Shown here piece after piece: positions 23,885 through 37,200 of a DNA stretch of 64,000 nt; positions within the stretch are counted from its first letter, which is position 1; each line of letters begins with the position of its first letter. The DNA comes from Maniola hyperantus (Eukaryota > Arthropoda > Insecta > Lepidoptera > Nymphalidae). The notes under the pieces were generated by a model. It was not told the origin of the DNA. It worked only from the letters and a program-made list of their open reading frames with translations, and did no database searches. The position numbers and the translations under genes were made by a program. The DNA lies in contig NC_048537.1 of assembly GCF_902806685.2 (NCBI RefSeq), positions 9,446,720-9,510,719 on the forward strand, written 5' to 3'.

Positions 23885-24322
23885 AAAAAAACCGGCCAAG
23901 TGCGATTCAGGCTCGCGCAATGAGGGTTCCGTACTACAGTCGTATGTTTTCGACATTTTGCACGATAATTCAAAAACTATGATGCATAAAAATAAATAAA
24001 AATCTGTTTTAGAATGTACAGGTGAAGACGTTTCATATGATACCCCACTTGATATAGTCACTCACTTCGAAAGTTGAAAATACTAATTATTAGTTCATGA
24101 CCACAATAAATTTTTTTTATTGTGTGATCTAACCCTAAATTCACGGTTTTCAGATTTTTCCCCAAATGTCAGCTATAAGATCTACCTACCTGCCAAATTA
24201 CATGATTCTAGGTCAACGGGAAGTACCCTGTAGGTTTCTTGACAGACAGGCGGACAGACAGACAGACAACAAGGTGATCCTATAAGGGTTCTGTTTTTGC
24301 TTTTGAGGTACGGAACCCTAAA
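23885..24322 (-). repeat. GGTTCCGTACC dispersed repeat, minus strand
   Basis: aaccggccaagtgcgattca, gagggttccgtact, aggtcaacgggaagtaccct, cagacagacagacaac, ending ggtacggaaccctaaaaa. Its reading frames are repeat-derived. Confidence 0.75.
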
Positions 24323-25060
24323 AAACTGATTTGAAAAGCATACCTACCTAATTAGGCCAAATACTTTGTACAAATGTAAGACAATATTATAAAGCTAGAC
24401 ATGCCAGTTGGAACGAGACTGTGATACGTAAACAAGCGGTAACTATCGTTGCTGAGCTAGTTTATTCTTCAAACAGCGCCATGCAGTATCTACGTGCGGA
24501 TTTCGGGCCACAAGTAGGTAGGTATGTCGTAGACTCGTCGCGAGTTGCGACTCCCTCTCAACCCTCTCCGCTCAAAGAATGACAAATGTTTATCCAGTCA
24601 ACGACTCGACAAGTCACCCACAAAATTTATTGCAACACCCGTTATATGACGTCGCGTATACAAGCATACCATAAAGTCATTACCTCAAAAGTCAACGTGC
24701 GAATTTGCAAAAATAACAAAGAGTGCCAATTTGGCAAGTCGAAGACAAACGCGTTTAAAATGGGTAGAGTAGAACAGCAGCCATCTATCTCACAGCTTGA
24801 TAAACGACGACATTATTCCTTATCGCCCACTCAATTTGTTTAAAAGCATTCTGCTTTGATAATTTGAAAATTACAAATCGTATCTTTTGACACAAAAATG
24901 TCCTAATAACTGCGATGTCTTACCAGTTTGATAAGCCTTAGGGGAGGACTGATTGGAGTCATTTATTTGAATGTAACGTTTTGAGAGGCTTCATGACTCA
25001 TCAATATGAATTATTTTTATAAGAACTCTTATCCTAATAGAATTTTTTCTTTAATTTCAG

Positions 25061-25116
25061 TTGTTGAAGAGTCCGGCTCTTTTACAACTGAAAATAGAGA
25101 ATTTATTTTGATTAGA
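25061..25116 (+). pseudogene. Decayed duplicate of the DIP exon 1 start (possible poison exon)
   Basis: Acceptor ttaatttcag followed by ttgttgaagagtccgg closely copies the true exon start 130 bp downstream (ttgtggaagagccgg). The upstream flank (24951 onward) also matches the flank of the true exon at an offset of 159 bp. A GTAATT donor at 25117 would define a 56-nt exon. Its inclusion shifts the frame so that exon 1 hits a stop within about ten codons. I see no intact coding value in it, so it is either a dead copy or a regulated poison exon. Confidence 0.5.
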
Positions 25117-25190
25117 GTAATTTATTTTAATATATGATTTTGAGAGGCTTCATGACTCATCAATATTAATATTTTCTTCTTTATTTTCAG

Positions 25191-25294
25191 TTGTGGAAGA
25201 GCCGGAATTCACCGATGTAATACAAAATGTCACGGTGCCGGCAGGCCGCAGCGTTCGTCTCGCGTGCTCCGTAAAAAATCTTGGTACTTTCAAG
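25191..25294 (+). CDS. DIP-delta: DIP exon 1 of the visible set (first half of Ig1)
   Basis: Acceptor ttattttcag, then two bases completing a split codon, then VEEPEFTDVIQNVTVPAGRS and VRLACSVKNLGTFK. It supplies the A-B strands of Ig1 with the first disulfide Cys and an NVT N-glycosylation sequon. It ends in phase 0 at AAG followed by GTAATC. The donor lacks G at +5, and from +5 onward it reads into a Helitron-like element that starts TCCATAC. A decayed copy of the acceptor and exon start lies 130 bp upstream. The entry phase calls for an upstream exon ending after one base of a codon. Confidence 0.92.
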
Positions 25295-28200
25295 GTAATC
25301 CATACTAATAATATTATAAATGCGAAAGTGTCTGTCTATCTGTATGTCTGTCGGTCTGTCCGTCTGCTAGCTTTTCACGGCTCATCCGTTTAACCGATTT
25401 TGATGAAATTTGGTACAGAGATCGTTTGCATCCCGGGGAACATAGGCTACTTTTGATCTCGGAAAATCAAAGATTTCCCGCGGGATTTTTAAAAACCTAG
25501 ATCCACGCGGACGAAGTCGCGGGCATCATCTAGTTTATTAATAAATTAATGAATTAATACCTACCCACTCATTAAATATACAAAGCGTTAATTTCATAAA
25601 ATGCTTGCCCTTTAGTTACTAGAAGTTTATAAATTATAATAGCTGTATAATTATCTCAGAATAAATACCTTTAGAAGTAGCCCTAATGTGACTCTTACTG
25701 TTAAAACGAGCTAGCTAAATGCATTCAAGCTCTTATTAGAACGTGACAAAATGATTGTTTTTGTCCTTATCACCGTGGCCACTTCTTTTGTTTGTCAAAA
25801 TGTATTTGTACGTAAGATCTTGACAAACAACGTGAACGTTATGTTGACTCAAGTATTTTAGAGAAATAGGTAATTGATTTGTTTTGTTGTTTTTGAAGTT
25901 ATTGTGCAATGGTGGGTTGCAGTATTCCAGGGTACAATAGCCAAAGCGAACGTAATATAGAAGGAATAACATTTCACAAATTAGTAAGTACCTCTGCCTG
26001 AGCGAGAGGGACTGAGGGGGGCACGCTAGTTGCATTTCTGTATATATCTGTGCTTTATATGCTTGCCAATCGTTTTAATTTGATGCAGACATGACATATA
26101 AGAAATGTCTATAAATCGTAATGTTTTATGGAAAATACCTAATACAAAATTGTGATTGCTGAATTGCGGTAACTTTTGATGTTACATACATCATTTTCGT
26201 TAACATAAATAGATAAAATATTTTATGTAAGAGCTTGAATAAATAAATACTAAGTCATGTTTAGCACTTAACTCGGTGTCTGACAAAAGTATACAAAATC
26301 ACAAGATGCGAGGAAAGCACTTAGGTAGCAGACGCCACAAGCAGTCAGGAAGGCGACAATACGCGTCGAGCAGCGAAAGGAAACATAAAATAAGAAGCAT
26401 TTTATCATTTGATTTAGAACGCGCCGTCGTAATAAAGTGTCCATATAAATGGAGGGAAATATGATTTACAGCCCGTACGCCGATTTTGCACCTCGCGCTT
26501 CTAACACGGAAATTTTAAAAACCAATGTATTTTATCGAGTGTTTTTGCAAACTTTTTTAGGGTTCCGTACCTAACAAGGAAAAAGGAACCTTTATAGAAT
26601 CACTTCGTTATCTGTCTATCTATCAGTCTGTCGTGTCTGTCGAGAATACTTATAACTTTCCGTTGACCTAGAAGCATGAAATTTGGCAGGTAGGTAGGTC
26701 TTATTGCACAAGTAAAGGAAAAAATCACAAAAAAATTGAAATGTGTTCACGAACAAATAATTAGTATTTTCAACTTTCAAAGTAAGATAACTATTACAAG
26801 TGGGTTATGAAAGGGCTTTACCTGTAGATACTAAAACAGTTTTTTAATTATTTTTATGCGTAACAGTTTTTGATTTATCGTCCAAAATGTCGAAAAAAGA
26901 CTCGAGTACGGAACCCTCAGTGCGCGAGTCTGACTCGCACTTGGCCGGTTTTTTCTTCATAATATCGCTATTAAGGCACCTACTTACTTTTAAAGATAAA
27001 GCAATATTGCAAATCAATGTAGCATAAAATAACATAATAGGAGCACAATAGTTTACATCTTAGGTCGGTTCATGCATGGGTTCCTAATCTCTAGTCGCAC
27101 ATTTGCACCGTTAGTGCTTTAAAGCACGTACGAGTAAATTAAGCGTCCGCTAGGTGCTTTATCTAATTTTGAAATTCATGCTTTTGTAACGTCCTTTTCT
27201 TTTATCAACTTCAGCGTGTATTCTGGTTTTTCAATTTTCCCAATGCAGAATATTAAAACTCCCAAATTTTTGTTTAAAAAATTCTTTTAAAAATTGTATT
27301 TAGTCTGAAATCAACACGCTAGGTCAATCCTTTGGTCCTATCGAAGCTTTAATTTGACAAACATACTTATTATTAAAAATATCATCCACTATCCATCATC
27401 ACCCGACAACAATATTTATGAATGATTCAAAAGATCAATAAATAAATAAATTAGGAATTAAGATACAAAGAAATTTTTAATTTCAAAATTTGCTAAAGTA
27501 CAATACATAAAAATGAAAACTGAGAAATCTGATAAGTGTGTTTTGTAAATAAAAAAAACAGTCGTATTTTTTTGACATTTTGCACGATAACTCAAAAATA
27601 AATAAAATTGCATAAAATAAATAAAAAACTGTTTTAGAATATACAATTAAAGCCCTTTCGTATGATACACCACTTGGTATAGTAAACTTACATTAAAAGT
27701 TGAAACAACTGATTGCTTGGTCATGAACACATTTTAATTTTTTTGTGATGTAACCACAAATTCACGGTTTACAGATTTTTCCCCTTATACCTACCAAATT
27801 TCATGATTCTAGGTCAATGAGAAGTACCCTCTAGGTTTCTCAGACACGACAGACAGACAGACAACGAAGTGATCCTATAAGGGGTTCCTTTTTTCCTTTT
27901 GAGGTACGGAACCCTAATAAGTCGAAGTAATTATGCTTCAAATATTGTGTTAAGTAAATCAATTAATGTAAAGCAAGTTTAATAGGTAACGACCATACCC
28001 ACTGACCCATAAACCGCAAGACGATTTTACCTAGGGTTGCCATCAGTTCCTCTTTTCCCGTTTTATTAGGCTAGGTGAATTTTGCAGCAAACTCATACAT
28101 GTGCAATACGAGTAGGCTCATATAATATTATCACTACCCATTCCTACCCGTCACTACCCATATTTTAAATAAGAAAGTGTGTTTATTTCTAGGTTTGTCC

Positions 28201-31200
28201 TTCAATCACGCTACAACAGGCAAATGCATTGACGTGATTTTATGCAAGTTAAAGACCTAGAAAGTGACATAAGAAAATCAAATAGTTGTCACAGAACTGT
28301 TACGCAAGCAAAATCGTCTGCATGGATTTATATTGTTATAAGAATCCCGATGGAATTACTCAACTTTTTTTTCTTGTGCAGGTCTAAATTATACTCTTCG
28401 AGAAATAATCGACTTAAAGCACAAATTGACAACCCTAAACACCCGCAGAGCTCCCCGGAAAATGACGATCCGTACAAGTCAGTCAGTCGTCAGTCTTCAT
28501 TGTATAGATCCTTGGTCTTCATTATATACTTGTAAATTATGTGTATTTCCACATTCTACGCTATTTGATGTACCAATACTAAGTAAAGTAAGCATAATAT
28601 TATATTAAAACTTCCTATTAATCAGTCTCCATTTCTTATTAATGCGTAACGATGTGATTTTTGGCATTAATATAGCTGTTAAAGAGCTGGAAAGTGGCAT
28701 AGGCTACTTTTTATACCAGGAAATTAAAATATTTTACGGCATTTAAGAAATCTATATTTACACAGACGAAGTATAGGGGGTGTCATCCAGTATTAATCAT
28801 ACTTTAATAATAAGCTAAACTCTTTCGTGTTTTATCCTCAGCTAGTTAAAAGGATCGACTAACTGACTGACATATCAACGTACAGTTTAAATCATACCTA
28901 ATCTGGGTTTAGGAACTGTCCTTGAACCGTCTGTCCTTCGCCTAATCTCTCTCCGGTTGTGTCGGATTTCCGTACCGTGAGTGAGAGTGCACTTGTGTGT
29001 GCGCACACACTCCCGTGCAGTTGGCTAATTTCTATGGACCGTGGTCGACGGTCGGGAGAAAAGAATTATTATTTTATGATTAAATAGAATAATACATTGA
29101 ATAGGTACCAACCGATTGAATGTATTCATGCATTTATTTGCGTCACCTAAATCAATAATGCAATGAAATGCTATACAAACACTAAAAATTGAAAAATAAT
29201 TTAATTTATTACCGAATATATTATATATACAAGAGTTAATATAGTTCCATAATAATACTTTTTGGTGCCGGTGCCAGTTAGCTTTAGCTGCGCGAATCGT
29301 TTAGACTTCATATTTTTATGGGACTCCACAATGGCACCTCATTGGCACCGACCCCAAAAAATATTATTATGAAACTATATTAACTCTTGTATATATAATA
29401 TATTCGGTAATAAATTAAATTATTTTTCAATTTTTAGTGTTTGTGTAACGAAGTCGGTTTTTATTTTTTTTGTAAAAATTTTTTATTTCACAATTTTTAG
29501 TGGCCCCATGGAATTATGCTATGACTGGTTAAAAATCTACTGTTTACTAAGCTATTACACTGATCGCGAGCAATTTACTCTTATCCGTTGAGGAGTTCCA
29601 GTATCTATTTTCGAAGATGTTCATCAGATCTTCACCAAATTAAAATGGGACCAACTTTGAAGTATACCCTTTCAAACAAAAAAAGAATTTTCAAAATCGG
29701 TCCAGGCGTTTTCGAGTAATCGGGGAACATACATAAAAAAAAAAAGATTCCGACGAATTGAGAACCTCCTCCTTTTTTTGAAGTCGGTTAAAAAGACACA
29801 ATAATGTACTTTTGAAATAAAGGCTTAACCGAGAGAACCGTCACAGTTGCCCTGTATTGACAACAAGGAGCGGATTTTCCCGAAAGCCTCGCCTCTGCCA
29901 TTAGTTTTCCGCATCGGTTAAAAAGATTTGCCTCTTCGTCTGACTTTTAGAATTATTGAAAGGACAAAATTCTCTATTCCCATTATACCTGATATTTTCT
30001 AAGATTTTCGTGAGTTTTACTGATTACGTTTATTTGCGGTCAGGTCCTACAGGACCTACAAGAACTCTAAAAACGTCATTTCACTCAATGAACCGAAGTT
30101 TTAAAAATTTGTACACAACAATGACGCTCGGAGTATTAAAACAATGTTCATACCAAAATAGCAAGTAGCACATTTCCTTTTACAAGAGAATGCTACACAA
30201 TATGCTCACGTTGCTTATTCATCGGCATGAAATGTCAGATAGCCGCCACTGCACGTATGTTGTATGTATTCGCAATAACATGCCGCTCCGAGTCCCAGCT
30301 ATGTTAAACGCATACCACATATGCCGTTTAAATTGTGGCATATTTGTTGTGCTGGAGCTTTATCTAACGTTCAAGTGAACTACCTTGACCACACTTTCTT
30401 AATTCTTTTCTTTAATTATTTACCTACTTATTGTGTTCAAGTTCACAACTTGGATCACGAGACATTGGAATGGACAATAATTGTTGTCAAAAATCAAAAA
30501 TTGATTCTCAATCTCAAGTTACTGAGCGTTTTGTAGATGCATATCATACCTATTATTGGCCTTATCTGGCAACTTCAGGCGCTATTGTGCCAGCGTTGCC
30601 AAACACGTTGAGCGACAAAGTTAATTGTTTGCCTGAATTGTTGCTTATAGATATTAATACATAATCTAAGGTAGGCAAAGCTCACCATATTTATCTATTT
30701 AAAAAACGCTATCCTTAAATGCTTGACGGAATTCCATTCAAATTCCACCAATTGATGCTTTTGTTAATGTTTATCGGAAAAAAATCGAACAATTTGGCTT
30801 TCTACGAGCTTCTTGCAATAAATTGTCACTTAAATCACAGTAAAGGTAGAGTGAACTACTAAAGGCATGAGAACATAACAATAACATCAACAATTTTAAG
30901 AGAATACTCTGAAGTATCGGCACGGAACTTATTCACTGGCATGAAAATAAATGTCAGATAGTCGGCATGCACGTATGTGGTTTGCAATAACATGCCGCAC
31001 CGAGTCGCAGCTATGCTACATTCGGGCGCAAACGAGCGCCGCCTGTTCAATTTCTGACATATTTCCCCTTCTTTAATATAGAGCAAACAACAGTCACAAA
31101 GAGATATACCTACTTACTTTGGTGTAAATTGGGATATCAGTGTATTATTGTACACGATACTAGTTTGGTCTGTATTTATTTGGATGCACAATATAATTTT

Positions 31201-34200
31201 TTTCAAACTATTATTGCTAGCTTTTAGTCAGCTTCTTTCTCTCTCTCTCTGCGTCGTATTTCTTAATGCTGACGATCACGATCCTTTTCCATTAATTACA
31301 TAGTGGTAGGGGTTTTCTTGGAATAATACGGGTGGTTCTCAGATCCTTCCGCAATCAAAATCTAGTCAGCTAGCGTTCGGTACTTTGTCTCAGTCAACTT
31401 ATAATTTTCATCCTCATGATTCAATCAAAAAAAAATTAACGAACAAATTTCTTTCATTGTATATAAAATGTCGAGGAAAGGACATTATTAAAGCAATGTG
31501 AACTTAACTGAAAAATATAATGTCCACACCACCGATTTTATCCTGATAAACCGACGTCACTACTTACATCAACTCCAAAAATAGCTTATTGGTTGAAGAT
31601 CGGCGCAAAGTTAGAGGACCCTCGACACAAATCCGTAGTCGAAGAGATCTCTAAGTGGGCTTTTAGTAGAAGTAAGCTAAGCCGTCTTTCGCAAGATGTT
31701 CACTTATTTCTGTGTGCGCGATTGCATTACTTAGTGGGCCGTCGCTTTGCCACACTCGCTTTTCTACAGATACACGTGTCTTTTAAGAAAATGTTACTTA
31801 TCCTGTATTGCTTTGATTTTTCTGCCAGAACAATAATGGCATAAAATAGAGTAGGCTTTTACGAAATTTCCGGTATGTTTATTGGATGTACCAAAATGGC
31901 TTGGGCTGTTTTATACTCTCCAAAAAATGCCCACTCCTTTGTGAAAAACCTATGTTAGTTTACTCATAGAGTTGGTCTTTCGGCCTACCTTATATTAATT
32001 TAAAGGACCTGCAGTAAAATCTCTATTAGGAGATATGAAAACACCTTGAAACAGAGCAAGGAAAGATAATAGCTTAAGATGAAACTTCTTAAACGTTTCA
32101 TAATTAAATCTGTCGTAATATTATTAAACACGTCTACGAATCATCTCCTCCGGCGATGGGGTCCGTCGTTACGGAGGCTCGGTGCGGTGCGGCAGAATGG
32201 CTAAAGTTCGCAACGAGTCCATTATAAATCAAACGACGCCTTCCAGGCACGCGCGTCTTGAGGGACGCAGGCGTCTCCCACAGAGCCTCACAACTTCAAC
32301 TTTGCCACTTTAATGCCTCTACAATTAAGATAAAAAGAACGAAAGGTCTAAATTAAAGGTGGTTAAAGATAACGAATTAATAGGCCTCCCTAAAGTTTTG
32401 CACTAAAACTTGAAGCAGGTGATCTTGGCGAATGAGAATACTTCACTTAATACGTTCTTTAAGATAATAAGTATAAGAGGGGATGAATATGCGAATTCTT
32501 AGCTGATAATCAGTTAAACTCTTAATTAATTCCTTTATCCTTTAAGTATTCACCATTTATTTACTTAGTATTAAAACACCAATCAATAAGAGGCAAACAA
32601 TAATTTAGTAGAAACGGGGAATTAGTTATTTATTATACAAATTGTCTAAACAGACTTTCTAACGAGAATGTCAATTTGCACATAAACTGCGTTTTGTATA
32701 ACCGTCAAGCATCCACTCGCAAAGTGTCGCCGAGCTTGCCTCTAACTCGTTTAGGATCCAGGCAAATGAAATTAGTTAGCCGCCATTTCAAATATCAAAT
32801 TTGCATCTGCCATCTTCATTAGATGCTTGCACATTTAATGCTGCCTAGATTGAGATTTTTCAGCTTACTGCTGATGAGTTAGTCAGAAATTAACTTGGTG
32901 ATTTTCATAAGGGGAAATAAGTTTTATATTTACTTACCTTGCTATGTGACCCGAAAAGGCACATAATAATCAGCAATTGTGGAAAAATTGGAGAGTGGTC
33001 TTTGCCCAATCGTGGGACAGTACCGCCTTATTTAGATTAACTTACTTATATGTAGGTCCCGTAGGTATATCATATAACATATAGGTAGCTACTTAATTTA
33101 TAATTTTGTCCCGCGCTGCATCTAAAGCTGTGATACAAGGAATTTAATTGAAGGCATACATACTAGCCTAGTGGTTAAGCCGTCGTCGGTCTCCTATTCG
33201 GGAGATCAGGGGTTACCTCTAACTTTTCGGAGTTGTGACTGTGTGTTAAGCAATTAAAACCACTCACTTTAACGGTGAAGGAAAACATCGTGAGGAAACC
33301 TGCATGCCTAAGAATTCTCTATAGATGTTCTTAAAGAGGTGTGAAGTCTGTCAATCCGCACTGGGTCAGCGTGGTGGGACAAACCCTTTTTATTCTGAGA
33401 GGAAACCCGTGCTTAGTAGTAAGCTAGCTATGGGTTGATCATGACGATGATGATGATACTGTAGGAGCCACAATCTTGTCTCCATACGTTCTCCTACTAT
33501 CGCGCCTTATTTTCGTGCTTCTTGCACTTTTTTGTAGCCCAAAGTTACTGTTCTACACTTTAAGCATGCCCAAGAACTTTTTGACGTGCTCCTCCTTCAC
33601 CTTTCTACTACCGAACCGCAAGCCATCGTGAAGTTCTGCACCCGTACGTAGTCGAATGTTCAAGAAGCGATTTCTCCTCGTTTCTCATTCGAATTGCTAG
33701 GATTTGGAACGCTCTTCCGATACCGGAAGGGCGTTCCAAATCCGGAACCGGATTCTATACCGGAAGGGTTTTCCCCCTATTTTAATACAGGTAGGTAAAC
33801 TTTAAGTCAAAAGTGAATAGGCCAGCGAGCTCCGTCTCCTAACATCAACAGATCTGAATGCAGCCAAGTGCTAGTCTAACTTCTATGACACGTCCTATTT
33901 TTGACGCAAAAACCGCAATAAAGCTGCAGTGTTGCAATGATATCATACAATGTTGAAGCAGTTTTTGTCCATTCAAGTCTTGATTGGTCTGTACATGCCC
34001 TTAACTCTCGTTATTTTACAATAATTGTTATTACTTTAACAACATTGCAAATAAACGTACATGAAACCGACCATACCGATGAAACTCTAAGTTCAACACT
34101 TAACGCTTATCTCTTAACCGCTTGTAAAATTTTGATTTCTCCTTAAATTTATCTTAATTACTTGAACAATTAAATGGAACTTTGGAAGTTTTATAGTTGT

Positions 34201-37200
34201 TTCAACTTGCATAATATTTGACATTAATGAATTCGCCGGTTTGTCTTCGAAACTTTTACATTAATCTAGAAGTTGTTTAGCTGTAGGTACAATTAAGTTT
34301 CGACTACCTACCAAACACATGTGTGACGTCAGCAGTAGTCAGCGCTGATAATATTATGACGCCAGATTCTTCTTCTTCTTCTTCATTCTGGGCTGGTTTC
34401 CGCACTTAAACGTTTCCGGCTGTTGTGCATATGACGCCAGATTATGACGTGCCCTATTCTTCTGGCGTTACTTACATTTCACTACTTACTGAAAAATGCT
34501 TCTTTACGTCTTCTGCTAGTCTTGTGTTTGGTAGCCGTTTACAATCGATCTTCTTAACTATTGTTCTCTTCGGCATATTGTGAATACAGAATATGAAATA
34601 GTTGAGAAAAAAGACTTATATTTCATGTATTGTATATTCTATACGCGTGTTCGAAAGCAAACTTGATAAAAAATAATAATATGTAGATAAATATCGATAT
34701 TAATAATTCCTCGCGCGCTCTTTGTAGAGGAAAAAATCGTGAGAAAATCTGCATATCTCGAGAGATGTTATGAAATACGTGTTACCTGTGCATTAGAACA
34801 ACAAGTGTGATTATGGCAAGTGATTTATGCAAAAAAAGACCATAAAAAGAATTGTCTTGAATTGAATTGTCCGTTGTAGGTAGGTACGTTCCAACATACC
34901 TATACATATAGTACGCGACAGGTTGAAATGGCAATCGGCGAGTGAACGCCCCGCATACCCGCACAGCTCCCGCGCTAACCCGATGCAGGTGAGCGCGGAT
35001 GACGTGCGGGTGTGTGGAGGATCTCCCCACCTCATACCCCCATTGCCATCTCAACCTGTCGTAGGTACGTATAGTACCTACTACCTAGTGTTTAAAACAG
35101 AGTACTTAACTAGGATTTTTTGTGCACTTCGTTGACTATTGAACTTTATGTCGTATTCAACTGACCTCACACCTAGGTGTTTAGGTACCTAGGTGTACCT
35201 CTAAGCTTTTTTATACAGGATAATGCATGTAGGAGAGTGTTATATAGCTTATTATTCTTGGGCATAGCGGCTGTGCGGAACTTGGATCTAGAGTAGATAT
35301 ATTATAATATTATGTACCTACTAAGATCTAGATTTTGACCGCTGTTGATCTATCATCTAATAGTCTGGTAATAATCAAAATAATGTGATTTTCAGTTGCC
35401 GCCAGATACAGCAGCATCTCTTTGGCTGGTTTATGTCAATAAGCGGTGATAGGCCAGTTGTGGCCCACCTCTAAATTTTCGGAGCTATGTGCATTTTAAG
35501 TATGATCTGATCAAGTAGGTACCTATCACTTGCAAAAACATCGTAAGTACACCTGCATACCTAAGAGCTCTTGAAGATGTGTGAAGTCTGCCAATCCGCA
35601 CTTGGCCAGCGTGGTAGAGTGCTAGGTACTTGGCCAAACCATTCTCATTCTGAGAGGAAACCCATCTGAGGATGGGTACTCGCTAAATCACCAGCTCGCT
35701 ACTGAGGTAGCGAGCTGGTGATGGGTTGAATGATGATGATGATCATGACTCTTGTGCCACTTATAATAAGTTGTGTACGTCAGATGCTTTCCCGCAAGTG
35801 CCAACGATGCGCGAACACTAGGCTCAGCAGTGAGCCGGCGATGGGCTGGTGACAATAAATACTTGTACCTACCTATATATTTGTGGCTCTTGGTGGAGAC
35901 TGCGTTTATACGCAGGGCATTAGTTAAGGTCTTACGGTTATCAAAATATTGATGTACCGATAAGACGGAAACAGGTTAGCGGCACCGAGTAGCGGCTTCT
36001 ATAATTTAATCAGCGTGGCGCAGACGGACATACCGCGGCTATTAGATTAGACGCCGGCCACAATTACGCAGATCTGATTTACATCCGCCGGCGCGCGCCC
36101 CACTTCCGACCACGAGTTTAATAAACACTATCGCCTCTCCCCTAAACCTTACGTCCTTGGTGTAAAATGTATCACAATTTAAGTTTTTGGCTTTTAGGTT
36201 GTTTTAGTGAGATTGTTTTAGAACGGGCAGTTTTAAAACTAGTTTTATCTTCTTCTGCTTTGGGAGTCTCATGCCGTCATATCCAAAATTAAAAAAGTGT
36301 AATAAGTAGTAGACAGTCAAATATAGGTTATTAGGTATGGCAATTAATTGGTAGATAGTAATTGTGATACATTGGAATTCACTTTAGTGAATCGGAACGA
36401 GTTGTTGCCCATAATCTTCTATAATCTGACTGAGTGATCTATCAACCATAGCGTCCCCAGTCTTTAAGCCGTTGGGGTTAGAAACTTGAAATTTTGACAG
36501 TAGGTTTCTTTTATGGAGCTCACTAAGGAAGGATTTTTGGAAGTTCTACCTTAAAGCTGAATTAAATAGGATATAAAAGCTTGTATGAAAGTCGGCTGTT
36601 TTGCAAGTTATATCTATAAAAATATGTATTTGGGCTTTTAGTTAAAATGAAGAAATATTGTGTGACTCAGGATTTATAGTAATTTCACCATCAATGAGGT
36701 TAAATAGGGAATAAAAGTTTATATGAAAGTCTGCCATCCTTTAAGTTATATCTATGTAAATTGGTATTCGTTACTTACGTGTTTCAGGTTTTTTGGAAAT
36801 TCCACCCCCTCACAGATATTTAAAATATTCCACCCGAGTGAAGCCGGACCGGGTCAGCTAGTATGACTATTACGCTTCTGTTTCATTAACATCCTTTGCG
36901 CGGAGGCTCCCAAATTATTCCCACGTAAATCATTCGTAATATTAAGCCCTGTTTAATAGCCCGGAAGCTCCAGGTTACGGAGAGTCAGGCCGCCGTCATT
37001 AGAGGGGTTACCATACCATTGCATAATAAAATGGGCAAAGTTTCCTCAAGTCCATTATAAATTAGACAGCGGCTGAGAGCCGTATCACTTAAGATAGGTA
37101 AGATGTGACCCGGCACGAGTTCGAGCTATCAAACTTCCCCCTATATTGCCTTCGCAATCTTGATAAAAAGAACTATCCATGAATCAAACTTAAAGCCGGA

